A stretch of 64,000 bases of DNA from an uncultured bacterium (GCA_949299395.1 CASGAB010000001.1:91502-155501); one strand, 5' to 3'; positions 52,130 to 61,891 are shown, counted from the stretch's first letter. Translations and numbers: made by a program. The notes: a model not told the origin generated them from the sequence alone.

Positions 52130-52566
52130 TAATTTCAATTGCTTCAGATCATGGCGGATTTGATTATAAAGAAAGATTAAAAAATGACTTAATTAAAGAT
52201 GGTTATACACTTTTAGATTGTGGAACCAACTCTTTAGAAAGTTGTAATTATGCTTCATTTGCAATTGAAGCAGCAAAAAAAGTTTCAAATAAAGAAGCAG
52301 AAGTAGCAATTGTTATTTGTACTTCCGGAGAAGGAGTTACAATTGCTGCAAATAAGGTTAAAGGTGTACGTTGTGCCCTTTTATATAATGACGAGGTCGC
52401 TCATTTAGCTAAAGAACATAACAATGCAAACGCAATTTCTTTTGGTGCCAAATATATGTCTTATGAAGATGTTTATAAAAGAACAAAAATATTTTTAACT
52501 TCTACTTTTGAAGCAGGAAGACATGCTTTAAGAGTAAAAACTATCGATGATTACGAGGAAAAATAG
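52126..52566 (+). CDS. rpiB: Ribose-5-phosphate isomerase B
   Basis: A 146-residue RpiB/LacAB-family isomerase. ASDHGGFDYKERLKNDL at the N-terminus, VIICTSGEGVTIAANKVKGV with the catalytic Cys, and NNANAISFGAKYM are all present. It is in the Bacillus prfA-prmC-ywlC-rpiB order. Length is normal. A terminator follows. Confidence 0.92.
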   Translation: MIISIASDHGGFDYKERLKNDLIKDGYTLLDCGTNSLESCNYASFAIEAAKKVSNKEAEVAIVICTSGEGVTIAANKVKGVRCALLYNDEVAHLAKEHNNANAISFGAKYMSYEDVYKRTKIFLTSTFEAGRHALRVKTIDDYEEK

Positions 52567-52597
52567 ATAGATCATTAATAAAAATATTGAATTAACA

Positions 52598-52628
52598 AAA
52601 TGGCTTTTAATAAAAAAAGTCATTTTTT
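52598..52628 (+). terminator. Intrinsic terminator after rpiB
   Basis: AAAATGGCT pairs with AGTCATTTT (one G-U) around a 12-nt loop and is followed by a T-tract. Confidence 0.7.
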
Positions 52629-52680
52629 TTGAAAATTTTTTCAACTTAGAGCGTTCTTGTATATAAGGAGGTGATTTTAT

Positions 52681-53835
52681 ATCAGTTTTATTTGCCCGCT
52701 TTGTGGAAATAGTGATCCAAGATATTTAGGAATAAAAAATGGAGAAACATATTGTAGAAAGTGCATCTCTTTTAAAGGAGAAGCTGCTGATGATAATACG
52801 GATTTTTACTTTTCTTCTTTTAATAAAAATTATGAAGCTGACTTTTCATATTCATTAAGTGAAGAACAAGAAAATATCTCTTTAAAAATTCTTGAAGGCT
52901 ATAAAAATAAACAAAACACGCTTGTTTATGCAGTCTGTGGAGCGGGAAAAACAGAACTAGTTTTTAAAGTAATTGAATATGCTTTAAAAAATGGGGGTAA
53001 AGTTGGTTTTGCAATACCTCGAAAAGATGTTGTTATTGAACTATCAAAAAGATTAGCTAATACATTTAAAAAGAATAAAGTTATTGCTTTATTTGGAGGA
53101 CACACTAAAGATTTAAAGGGGGATATAATCGTGCTTACGACCCACCAATTATATCGATATAATCATTATTTTGATCTTTTAATCTTAGATGAAATCGATG
53201 CTTTTCCTTATAAAGATAATGAGACTTTAGAAGCTTTATTTAAAAGAAGTATAAAAGGAAATTACGTAATGATGTCGGCAACGCCATCAAAAAGAATTAT
53301 TGATGAATTTACTTCCCCTAATCATCAAATATTGAAACTTTTTCATCGTTATCATAAAAATCCATTACCAGTTCCTAAAACTATGATTAGATTATTTATT
53401 TTTAAGTACTATTCGCTCATTCTCTTACTTAAAAAATATCTTAATGAATCTAAACCTGTTTTAGTATTTATACCAACTATTAAAATGGCGGAAACTATTT
53501 TTAAACTAGTTAATCTATTTATTAAAAACGGCAATATAGTTCATTCTAAAAAACTCGATAGACAAGAATTAATCGATGATTTTAGATCAAGTAAAATAAA
53601 ATTTTTAATCACAACATCAGTTTTAGAAAGAGGAGTAACTCTTCCTAATTTACAGGTAATTATATTTAATAGTGACCACGAACTTTATACCTCAAGTGCT
53701 TTAATTCAAATCTCAGGAAGAGTAGGAAGAGTTAAAGATTATCCTAGAGGCGATATTATTTTTATAGCCTCTAGGAATACAAAAGAAATGGATGAAGCAA
53801 TTAAACGAATTAAAGAATATAACAAAGATTTGTAA
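52681..53835 (+). CDS. comFA: ComFA competence helicase, non-canonical start
   Basis: ComFA is a DEAD-like ATPase that drives ssDNA uptake in transformation. The protein has a zinc finger (CPLCGNSD..YCRKCIS), Walker A in VYAVCGAGKTELVF, Walker B as LDEIDAFPY, and motif VI ISGRVGRVKDYPRG. The frame opens after an in-frame TGA and has no ATG, GTG or TTG before the zinc finger. The best start is ATC at 52681, nine bases after the perfect AAGGAGGTGAT. ATT at 52690 is a second option. From the first internal ATG or GTG, the helicase would lose its zinc finger and Walker A. It overlaps comFC. Confidence 0.8.
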   Translation: MSFICPLCGNSDPRYLGIKNGETYCRKCISFKGEAADDNTDFYFSSFNKNYEADFSYSLSEEQENISLKILEGYKNKQNTLVYAVCGAGKTELVFKVIEYALKNGGKVGFAIPRKDVVIELSKRLANTFKKNKVIALFGGHTKDLKGDIIVLTTHQLYRYNHYFDLLILDEIDAFPYKDNETLEALFKRSIKGNYVMMSATPSKRIIDEFTSPNHQILKLFHRYHKNPLPVPKTMIRLFIFKYYSLILLLKKYLNESKPVLVFIPTIKMAETIFKLVNLFIKNGNIVHSKKLDRQELIDDFRSSKIKFLITTSVLERGVTLPNLQVIIFNSDHELYTSSALIQISGRVGRVKDYPRGDIIFIASRNTKEMDEAIKRIKEYNKDL

Positions 53836-54472
53836 GGTTTGTTTTAATGAATTAAAACCTGATAGTTTTCATTATTTTTTAAATGATTTACCTCTTTGCT
53901 ATAGCTGTTTAAAGAAAATGAATCCGATCTTTAAGGATTTTAAAATCGATAATATAAAAGCTTTAACAATTTTTAATTATAACGACTATATAAAAAAGCT
54001 AATTTACCAATATAAAGGCTGTTATGATTATGAACTTAAAGATATTTTTCTTTATCCTTTTTTAAAAGAAATAAAAGATGATTATCGCTCTTTTTATATG
54101 GTTATTGCTCCTTCAAGTGAAAAACGAATTAAAGAAAGAGGTTTTGATCATACTTATGAAATTTTTAAATGTTTAAAATTAAAAATTATTACTCCAATAG
54201 TAAAAATAAATAATGATAAACAAAGCGATAAATCACTTTTTGAAAGACAAAAAGTGATTGATTCTTTAAAACTAGTCGATAAAGAAATTATTGCTAATAA
54301 AAAGATCCTTTTAGTCGATGATATTTGTACAACCGGTTCAACATTAAAAGCAATGATTTCTCTTTTAAAGATGGGAAATCCAAAAATAATTAAAGTTTTA
54401 GTAATTGCTAAAAGAGATTTTACTAAAAAAGAGCTAGAAAAACTAAACGACCCATCGTTTGTTTTTAATTAA
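53792..54472 (+). CDS. comFC: ComFC competence phosphoribosyltransferase-like protein
   Basis: Needed for transformation with ComFA. The 226-residue protein has an N-terminal zinc motif (CKVCFNEL.. CYSCLKK) and a C-terminal PRTase domain with ILLVDDICTTGSTLKAM, the PRPP-binding loop. It overlaps comFA by 44 bases and its exact start is not certain. In Bacillus an hpf gene follows before secA; none is here. Confidence 0.9.
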   Translation: MKQLNELKNITKICKVCFNELKPDSFHYFLNDLPLCYSCLKKMNPIFKDFKIDNIKALTIFNYNDYIKKLIYQYKGCYDYELKDIFLYPFLKEIKDDYRSFYMVIAPSSEKRIKERGFDHTYEIFKCLKLKIITPIVKINNDKQSDKSLFERQKVIDSLKLVDKEIIANKKILLVDDICTTGSTLKAMISLLKMGNPKIIKVLVIAKRDFTKKELEKLNDPSFVFN

Positions 54473-54545
54473 GTTTATTTGCCTACCATTATATATAATG
54501 GTAAAATATTTAAGATTTTTTATAAAAAAGTAAGGAAAACAAGAA

Positions 54546-57287
54546 ATGGGAACCATTGTAGATAAAATTTTTAGAGTTGATCAAAGAATCTTAGCTAAAT
54601 ATAGAAGACAAGCAAAAAAAGTCGAATCTTATGCTGATTATATGGCTGGATTAACTGATGATGAACTTAAACATAAAACTGTTGAATTTAAAGAAAGATT
54701 AGCAAAAGGGCAAACCTTAGAAGATATTAAATATGAAGCTTTTGCAGTTTGTAGAGAAGCTGCAAAAAGAGTTTTAGGCATGTATCCTTTCGAAGTCCAA
54801 ATTATTGGTGGATTAGTTATTCATGATGGTGAAATCGCTGAAATGAAAACTGGTGAAGGTAAAACTTTAACTGAAACTATGCCTACATATTTAAATGCTT
54901 TAGAAGGTAAAGGCGTCCATATCGTTACTGTTAATGAATACTTAGCACAAAGAGATGCTCAAGAAATGGGTCAAATTTATCGTTGGCTTGGTTTAACAAC
55001 CGGTGTTAACCTTCACGCTTTAACAAACCCAGAGAAAAAAGCAGCCCACGCTTGTGACGTTACTTATACAATTAACTCTGAACTTGGTTTCGATTATCTT
55101 CGTGATAATATGGCCCCAACCGTTGAACAACGTGTTTTAAGAGGACTTAACTTTGTTATCGTCGATGAAGCTGACTCAGTTTTAATCGATGAATCAAGAA
55201 CTCCTTTAATTATTTCTGGCGGTTCAAAGGCAAGTGCTGCTCAATATCAAGTTGCAGATAGATTTTGTAAAATGTTAAAAGCATCAACTCCAGTTGATGA
55301 AGATTATAAAAGAAAACATCCTGAATATGTTCCTGATGGCGATTATGAAATCGACGTCAAAACAAAAACAGTTACATTAACTGATAGAGGTGTTGATAAA
55401 GCTGAAAGAATGTTTGGAGTTCAAAATCTTTATGCACCACAATATCAAGAATTAGTTCATAGAATTCACCAAGCTTTAAAAGCTAACTATATTATGGGTA
55501 GAGATGTTGAATATTTAGTTGATGAAAATAACGAAATTCAACTTATTGACCAATTTACCGGCCGTGTTTTAAAAGGTAGAGAATATAGCGATGGCTTACA
55601 TCAAGCAATTCAAGCTAAAGAAAATGTTGAAATTAAAGAAGAAACAACAACTTTAGCTACTATTACATATCAAAACTTCTTCCGTTTATTTAAAAAATTA
55701 TCCGGTATGACTGGTACCGCTAAAACCGAAGAAGAAGAATTCAATAAAATCTATAACATGAAAGTTGTTTGTATTCCAACCAATAGACCTGTTATCAGAC
55801 AAGACTTAAACGACTTAGTTTTTGCCACAAAAGCAGCAAAAATGAAAGCATTAATTAAAGAAGTTCAACAAGTTCATGCTAAAGGACAACCAATCTTAAT
55901 TGGTACTCCATCAGTTGAAGCATCAGAAGAAGTTGCTCAAGAATTAAGCAAAGTTGGACTTAAATTTGAAATGATTAATGCTAAAAACCACGCTAGAGAA
56001 GCTGAAATTGTTGCTATGGCTGGTCAAAAAAATCAAATCACACTTGCTACTAACATGGCAGGTAGAGGAACTGATATTAAACTTACTCCTGAAACTAAAG
56101 AATTAGGTGGATTATATGTTTTTGGTTTTGAAAGACACGAATCTCGAAGAATTGATAACCAACTTAGAGGTAGAAGTGGACGTCAAGGTGACCCAGGAGC
56201 ATCCCGTTTCTTTGTTTCATTAGATGATGAACTCATGGTCAGATTCGCTTCTGATAGTTTGAGAAAATTATTCGAAGGCTTCGGTGATGAAGCAATCGAC
56301 ATGAGAATGATGACTAACGCAATTACAAGTGCTCAAAAACGTATTGAAGGTCAAAACTTCGATGTCCGTAAAACACTTTTAGATTACGATGATGTTTTAT
56401 CAAAACAAAGACACATTATGTATGCAAAAAGAGATCAAATTCTCTATGCAAAAGATATTAGCGAATTAATGGAAGAAACTTTCAATGACTGCGGTAAAGC
56501 ATTAGCAAAACGTGGCGCTACCGCAGAAAAGAACGATGCAATCGATGGAACTTTATTAGCATCAATCGTTCAACCTCGTTTTTTACCAGAAGGAACTATT
56601 AAACCAGCTGCTTGGGATGATGCAAACCAAGAAGATGCTGCTCAAGATTTAACAGACCTCTTACTTGATGCTTATTTCAGTAGAAAGAAACAATGGGATA
56701 ATCAAGAAGAAGCTGAAAGAATCGAAAGACAAATTACTTTAAGAGTTATTGATAGAAACTGGACTCAACAAATCGACAATATGTCTAGATTTAGAGAATC
56801 AGTTACATTAAGAAGTTATGCTCAACAAAACCCATTACAAGACTACGTTAATGAAGGCTGGGCATTATTTAGAGAAATGTTAGAAGTTATTGCACTCGAA
56901 GTTGTTTTAAATCTTTTAAATATTAGAATTGTCAAACAAGAACCTAAGAAAGAAGAATTTAAAGCAAATATTGATACTTCTGCTCAAGTTGAAGCTCAAA
57001 AAGCTGCTGAAGAAAATAAAACAACTGAAGGTTTATCTGTCGCAGTTGAAAATAAAGAATCAACAACTACAGCAACTTCAGCTAGTGAAGTCGCTCAAAG
57101 TGATGAAGTTGTTAAAGAAACAAATGAAGCAGTTAAAACTGAAGAACAACCTTCTAATGAAACTCCTAAAGTTGGAGAGAATAAACCTGAAGAAAATGTC
57201 GATCACGCTGCTTTAAATATCTCAGACATCGATAAAGATAAAAAAGCTGCTGAAGAACATAAATACGAGGATATTCATACTAACTAA
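54546..57287 (+). CDS. secA: Preprotein translocase ATPase SecA
   Basis: ATP-driven motor of the Sec pathway. The 913-residue protein has GEIAEMKTGEGKTLTETMPT (Walker A), RDNMAPTVEQRVLRGLNFVI with VDEADSVLIDESRTPL (Walker B), and RRIDNQLRGRSGRQGDPG. The last 100 residues are a low-complexity Glu/Lys/Thr/Ala stretch, and the usual C-terminal zinc (CxCxSGKKYxxCH) SecB/lipid-binding motif is missing. AAGGAA lies before the ATG. It precedes prfB as in Bacillus. Confidence 0.96.
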   Translation: MGTIVDKIFRVDQRILAKYRRQAKKVESYADYMAGLTDDELKHKTVEFKERLAKGQTLEDIKYEAFAVCREAAKRVLGMYPFEVQIIGGLVIHDGEIAEMKTGEGKTLTETMPTYLNALEGKGVHIVTVNEYLAQRDAQEMGQIYRWLGLTTGVNLHALTNPEKKAAHACDVTYTINSELGFDYLRDNMAPTVEQRVLRGLNFVIVDEADSVLIDESRTPLIISGGSKASAAQYQVADRFCKMLKASTPVDEDYKRKHPEYVPDGDYEIDVKTKTVTLTDRGVDKAERMFGVQNLYAPQYQELVHRIHQALKANYIMGRDVEYLVDENNEIQLIDQFTGRVLKGREYSDGLHQAIQAKENVEIKEETTTLATITYQNFFRLFKKLSGMTGTAKTEEEEFNKIYNMKVVCIPTNRPVIRQDLNDLVFATKAAKMKALIKEVQQVHAKGQPILIGTPSVEASEEVAQELSKVGLKFEMINAKNHAREAEIVAMAGQKNQITLATNMAGRGTDIKLTPETKELGGLYVFGFERHESRRIDNQLRGRSGRQGDPGASRFFVSLDDELMVRFASDSLRKLFEGFGDEAIDMRMMTNAITSAQKRIEGQNFDVRKTLLDYDDVLSKQRHIMYAKRDQILYAKDISELMEETFNDCGKALAKRGATAEKNDAIDGTLLASIVQPRFLPEGTIKPAAWDDANQEDAAQDLTDLLLDAYFSRKKQWDNQEEAERIERQITLRVIDRNWTQQIDNMSRFRESVTLRSYAQQNPLQDYVNEGWALFREMLEVIALEVVLNLLNIRIVKQEPKKEEFKANIDTSAQVEAQKAAEENKTTEGLSVAVENKESTTTATSASEVAQSDEVVKETNEAVKTEEQPSNETPKVGENKPEENVDHAALNISDIDKDKKAAEEHKYEDIHTN

Positions 57288-57299
57288 TTTATAAAGACT

Positions 57300-58407
57300 A
57301 TGGACTTACTTTTATTAAGAAATGAAATTTGTGTAAAGGAAGAGCTATTAAAATCTCTTGGTGGCTCACTTTGACAACGAAAAGATTAATAAAAGAATAG
57401 ATGAAATTGAAGAATTATCCTTAAAAGAAAATTTTTACTCTAATCAAAGAGAAGCAAAAAAATTAATCGATGAAAAAAACGAGCTCGTTGAAAATAAAAA
57501 CGAATATCTTTCACTAATTAAAGAAATAAAAGATATTAAAGATTTAGCATTTTCAACAAACGTCGACGATTTAGATATGGCCGAACTTTTAAATGGCGAA
57601 AGTTCGGCTATTTTCATTAAAATTGAAGAATTAAGAAAGAAAGTTTTATTTAATGGAGAATATGATTCTTTTGATGCAATCTTAGAAATTCATCCTGGAG
57701 CTGGTGGAACTGAAGCTTGTGATTGGGCTGAAATGCTTTTAAGAATGTATGAAAGATTTTGTGAAAGACATAAATTTAAATACCAAATTGTTGATTATCT
57801 TCCTGGAGAAGAGGTAGGTGTAAAATCCGTTACAATGGTTATTGAGGGTAAAAATATTTATGGCTTATTAAGCGGAGAAAAAGGTGTTCATAGACTAGTT
57901 AGAATTTCTCCATTTGATAGTAACAAAAGAAGACATACATCATTTGCGAGCGTAAATATTACCCCTCGATTCGATGATAGTGTTAATATTGAAATTAATC
58001 CAAGCGATTTAAAAATAGATACTTATAGAAGTAGTGGAGCGGGTGGACAAAACGTTAATAAAGTCGAAACAGCCGTTAGAATTACTCATATTCCAACTAA
58101 TATTATTGTTTCTTGTCAAATTGAAAGAACTCAACTTAAAAACAGAGAATTAGCGATGAATATGCTAAAATCTAAACTTTTTGAATTAGAAGAAAAAAAG
58201 AAAAAAGAAAAATTAAGCGGAATAATTGGTGAACAAAAAAATATCGAATGGGGTTCACAAATTAGATCTTATGTTTTCTGTCCATACACCTTAGTTAAAG
58301 ATAATAGAACAAATTTTGAAAACACTCAAATCGAAGATGTTATGGATGGCGATTTAGATGTTTTTATATATTCATATTTAGAAAGGAGAGCAAAAGAAAA
58401 TGGTTAA
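57300..58407 (+). CDS. prfB: Peptide chain release factor 2, programmed +1 frameshift
   Basis: Terminates at UAA and UGA. A 24-codon opening frame (MDLLLLRNEICVKEELLKSL...) begins at ATG 57300, reaches CTT TGA C at 57369-57375, and shifts +1 to continue as DNEKINKRIDEI. The main body has the RF2 tripeptide in RISPFDSNKRRHTSF and the GGQ motif SGAGGQNVNKVETAVRI. It totals about 368 residues. Frameshifting is autoregulated by RF2 level. It overlaps the YitT-like gene by eight bases. Confidence 0.95.
57361..57375 (+). promoter_or_regulatory. prfB +1 recoding site
   Basis: CTT TGA C, the classic slippery codon plus stop context, is preceded by GGTGG, an internal Shine-Dalgarno-like element about three bases upstream. 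The stop is in frame with the 57300 start and the rest of RF2 is in +1. Confidence 0.95.
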
Positions 58408-59452
58408 ATTTAGTGAAAAACAAAAGAAAATATTCAAAATGATTTTCAATGTTGTTTTAGTTCTTGTAGGCACTTTCGTTGTTGCTTTTGGAGCTTCTGT
58501 TTTCCTTATTCCATTTGAAATTGTTAGTGGTGGATTAAGTGGATTTTCTATCCTTATTGCAATGTTTGTTCCTTTAGATATTGATATTTTAGTTATGATT
58601 TTTACCTGGGGATTATTCCTTGTTGGTTTAATCTTCTTAGGACGGAAATTTAGTGCTAAAACCTTCATTTCATCGATATTTTATCCAATATTTGTTTCGA
58701 TTATTTTAAGAACTGGTATGGGAGAATTTATCGTTAATTTATTAGTTAATGAAGGTGTAGAAGTCAGTTCATCAAGTGGAATTTTGGAGATTATTAATTT
58801 AAAAAATCTAGAAGCTGGAAGAATGATTATTTGTGGTCTTATTGGTGGCGCATTTTCTGGTTTAGGATGTGGAATTACTTTCTTAGGTGGCGGATCAACC
58901 GGTGGATTTGATATTTTAGCTTTCGTTTTAAATAAATATACAGGTTTAAAAACTTCAATTTCAGCATTCTTCTTTGATGGTTCGGTTGTTGTAATTGGTT
59001 TAATTATTAATGCAATTAATTATAGTTCTATTGGATTTATTTCCGGTCTTATTGGTATTTTTGCCGCAGTCTTATGTGCAATGATGATCGAATTTATTTA
59101 TGATAGACAATCGGGTGCTTATTTTGCTGATTTAATTACTGATAAACCTAACGAAATCAAAGAAAGAGTTATTAAAGAATTAGATAGAAGTGTAACGATT
59201 TATAATGTTACAGGTGGATATAGCGAAGAAGAAAAAATCTGCGTTAGAATCATCTTTTCTAGAGATGAATTAATAAAAGTTAAAGATATTATTGCCGATA
59301 TTGATAATAAAGCCTTTGTTATTATTGGAGAATGTCAAACTGTTAATGGTGAAGGTTTTACTCCATTACATTCTTCGAAAGCAAATTTATTTACTCATGC
59401 TAAAAAGTTAAAAGATAAAATAAAGAAAAAGGATAAAGATGCAAATCAATAA
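58400..59452 (+). CDS. YitT-family membrane protein
   Basis: A 350-residue protein with five or six membrane segments (VVLVLVGTFVVAFGASVFLI, PFEIVSGGLSGFSILIA, FLGGGSTGGFDILAFVLN) and a C-terminal DUF2179 domain (IKELDRSVTIYNVTGGYSEE). YitT/DUF161 proteins are probably transporters of unknown substrate; some are regulated by small ligands binding DUF2179. GGAGAG precedes the ATG. It overlaps uvrB by 14 bases. Confidence 0.9.
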   Translation: MVKFSEKQKKIFKMIFNVVLVLVGTFVVAFGASVFLIPFEIVSGGLSGFSILIAMFVPLDIDILVMIFTWGLFLVGLIFLGRKFSAKTFISSIFYPIFVSIILRTGMGEFIVNLLVNEGVEVSSSSGILEIINLKNLEAGRMIICGLIGGAFSGLGCGITFLGGGSTGGFDILAFVLNKYTGLKTSISAFFFDGSVVVIGLIINAINYSSIGFISGLIGIFAAVLCAMMIEFIYDRQSGAYFADLITDKPNEIKERVIKELDRSVTIYNVTGGYSEEEKICVRIIFSRDELIKVKDIIADIDNKAFVIIGECQTVNGEGFTPLHSSKANLFTHAKKLKDKIKKKDKDANQ

Positions 59453-61421
59453 ACCATTCGAAATAGTTATAAAGTTTAAACCGACAGGCGATCAGCCTGT
59501 TGCAATTAAAGAATTAGTTGATGGAATTAATAAAAACGAAAAATTCCAAGTTCTTTTAGGTGCAACTGGAACCGGTAAGACTTTTACGATGGCAAATGTT
59601 ATTCAAAGCGTTCAAAAACCAACTCTCATTTTAGTTCATAATAAGACCTTGGCAGGTCAACTTTACCAAGAAATGAAGGAACTATTCCCAAATAATAGAG
59701 TTGAATATTTTGTTTCGAACTTCGACTTTTATCAACCAGAAGCATATGTTGTTTCTAGTGATACATATATTGAAAAAAGTGCGATGATGAACGAAGAAAT
59801 TGAAATGATGAGAGTTAGTGCAGTTAATTCAATAGTTTCAAGAAGAGACACGATTGTTGTTGCTTCAGTTGCTTCAATTTATGGACTTACTGATCCAGAT
59901 GAATATAAAAAATTAATTTTTGAACTTAGAGTTGATGAATCCGTTGATTTAAAAGCTTTTTATAAACGATTAATTGACTCTCAATATAAAAGGAATGATA
60001 TAGATTTAGCTCCTGGTAGATTTAGAGTAAGTGGAGATACAATCTCAGTCATGGGTGCCGAAGATAAAGATTCTTATATTCGAGTTGAAATGTTTGGCGA
60101 TACCGTCGAAGGAATTTATAAAGTTGATTATTTAACCGGAGAAATTCTTGAATCTTATAAAGTTTATAATTTTTATCCTGCATATGATCATGCTTCAACA
60201 AAAGAAAGAATTGATAAAGCTTGTGAAAGAATTTTAAAAGAATTAGATGAAAGAATCGCTTATTTTAAAAGTGAAGGAAAACTTTTAGAGGCTGAAAGGA
60301 TTGAATTAAGAACTCGTCAAGACGTCGAATCTTTAAAAGAATTTGGAATGTGTCCAGGTATTGAAAATTATTCTCGACATATTGATGGAAGAAAAGAAGG
60401 CGAAAAACCATTCTGTTTAATGGATTATTTTCCTAAAGATTATCTTATGATTATCGATGAATCTCATGCAACTGTTCCTCAAGTTAGAGGTATGTTTAAT
60501 GGAGATAGAAGTAGAAAAACAACTTTAGTAGAATATGGTTTTAGACTTCCAAGTGCTTTAGATAATAGACCACTTAATTTTGAAGAATTTCAAAATGAAT
60601 TCAATCAAGTCGTTTTTACTAGTGCAACTCCAGGAGAATATGAACTAAGTAAAACAAATAATCATTTTGTTGAACAAATTATTAGACCAACAGGACTACT
60701 TGATCCACAAATTAGTGTTCGTCCAACTATCGGTCAAATTGATGATTTAGTTTTTGAAATTAATGAAAGAGTCAAGAAAAATGAAAGAGTCATGGTTGTT
60801 ACTTTAACAATTAGAATGGCTGAAGACTTAACTAAATATTTAAAAGAAAAAGGGATTAAAACCGTTTATTTACATAGTGAATGTAAAACTTTAGAAAGAA
60901 GTGAGATTATTTATCAACTTAGAAAAGGGAAATATGATTGTTTAGTTGGTATTAACCTTTTAAGAGAAGGCTTAGATATTCCAGAAGTTTCTTTAATTGC
61001 TATTTTAGATGCTGATAAAGAAGGATTTTTAAGAAGTGAAAGAAGTTTAATTCAAGTTGTTGGGAGAGCCGCTCGTAATGAACATGGAGAAGCCATAATG
61101 TATGCTGATTCAATCACTGAATCAATGCAAAAATGTATTGATGAAACTAATAGAAGAAGAGATATTCAAAAGGAATATAACGATGAAAACGGTATTATTC
61201 CTTCTACCATCATTAAACCTATTGTTTCACCAATCCATGCGATCACTCATGAAGATAATAAACTAACTGTTAAAGATGAAACTAAATTAACTAAGAAAGA
61301 AATTGAAATTCGAATCAAACAAGTTGAAAGCGAGATGAAAAAAGCGGCTAAACTATTTGATTTTGAAAAAGCCATTGAATTAAGAGAAATTCTTTTTGAA
61401 CTTAAAGATACGCTTCGTTAA
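59439..61421 (+). CDS. uvrB: UvrABC excinuclease subunit B, altered hairpin
   Basis: UvrB verifies damage and recruits UvrC. The 660-residue helicase-like protein has LLGATGTGKTFTMANVIQ, DESHATVPQVRGMFNGDRSR, VGRAARNEHGEA and a C-terminal UVR domain (MKKAAKLFDFEKAIELREI). The beta-hairpin VSNFDFYQPEAY (92-103) differs from the usual VSYYDYYQPEAY: two of the first three Tyr are replaced by Phe and one by Asn, while the last Tyr stays. No uvrA is next to it. Confidence 0.95.
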   Translation: MQINKPFEIVIKFKPTGDQPVAIKELVDGINKNEKFQVLLGATGTGKTFTMANVIQSVQKPTLILVHNKTLAGQLYQEMKELFPNNRVEYFVSNFDFYQPEAYVVSSDTYIEKSAMMNEEIEMMRVSAVNSIVSRRDTIVVASVASIYGLTDPDEYKKLIFELRVDESVDLKAFYKRLIDSQYKRNDIDLAPGRFRVSGDTISVMGAEDKDSYIRVEMFGDTVEGIYKVDYLTGEILESYKVYNFYPAYDHASTKERIDKACERILKELDERIAYFKSEGKLLEAERIELRTRQDVESLKEFGMCPGIENYSRHIDGRKEGEKPFCLMDYFPKDYLMIIDESHATVPQVRGMFNGDRSRKTTLVEYGFRLPSALDNRPLNFEEFQNEFNQVVFTSATPGEYELSKTNNHFVEQIIRPTGLLDPQISVRPTIGQIDDLVFEINERVKKNERVMVVTLTIRMAEDLTKYLKEKGIKTVYLHSECKTLERSEIIYQLRKGKYDCLVGINLLREGLDIPEVSLIAILDADKEGFLRSERSLIQVVGRAARNEHGEAIMYADSITESMQKCIDETNRRRDIQKEYNDENGIIPSTIIKPIVSPIHAITHEDNKLTVKDETKLTKKEIEIRIKQVESEMKKAAKLFDFEKAIELREILFELKDTLR

Positions 61422-61536
61422 TTTCATTAGGTTTTTATCTATATTTAATAGAAATAAAACTTATAGACTTTATCGAGGTTTTATCTTAAAATAATAAAGC
61501 ATTTTTTAAATTAACGAATTTAAGGAGGTAAATATT

Positions 61537-61839
61537 ATGCAATGGTATGATTGGATTTTCTGGGTAATATGTGTAATTATCATTGTTTTAAGTTTACTTC
61601 AAGGTGGTAAGAGTGAAGGTGCTTCTGGTGCTATTACTGGTGGCGGACTTAATGTCTTCGTTAAAACCAAAGAAAGAGGTAGTGAACTTATCGTTTCTTA
61701 TTTAACACTTGGATTTGGTATCGTATTCCTTTTCTTAGCATTATTATCTACAGTCCTTGGTCAAGGTGGTGGAGAAACTACTGGAGACGCTGGAGAAGGA
61801 ACAGTCACAGCAATTAGATTAATTACATCATTATTCTAG
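61537..61839 (+). CDS. secG: SecG translocase subunit
   Basis: A 100-residue two-TM protein of the SecYEG channel. TM1 is IFWVICVIIIVLSLLQGGKS, then the Gly-rich cytoplasmic loop GASGAITGGGLNVFVKTKERG and TM2 (YLTLGFGIVFLFLALLSTVL). It ends with a Gly/Thr tail. AAGGAGG precedes the ATG. It is monocistronic with a terminator. Confidence 0.9.
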   Translation: MQWYDWIFWVICVIIIVLSLLQGGKSEGASGAITGGGLNVFVKTKERGSELIVSYLTLGFGIVFLFLALLSTVLGQGGGETTGDAGEGTVTAIRLITSLF

Positions 61840-61846
61840 ATATAAT

Positions 61847-61876
61847 AAAAACCACATCGCGAAGATGTGGTTTTTT
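61847..61876. terminator. Intrinsic terminator between convergent genes
   Basis: AAAACCACATC pairs with GATGTGGTTTT around GCGAA and has flanking A- and T-tracts. It lies between secG and the convergent membrane-protein gene. Confidence 0.85.
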
Positions 61877-61891
61877 GTTTAATTAATAATA

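Noticed and set aside
51527..58407. Mycoplasma genetic code (TGA as Trp)
   Set aside because: prmC ends at TGA in an ATGA overlap, comFA has an upstream in-frame TGA and an RF2 gene with its TGA-dependent frameshift is present. Trp is encoded by TGG throughout.
57358..58407. prfB starting at TTG 57358
   Set aside because: That frame starts inside the recoding site. The classic CTT TGA C and a 24-codon upstream ATG frame make the frameshift explanation far better.
61422..61536. uvrA directly after uvrB
   Set aside because: Only a short AT-rich spacer and the secG ribosome site are there; uvrA is not in the window.
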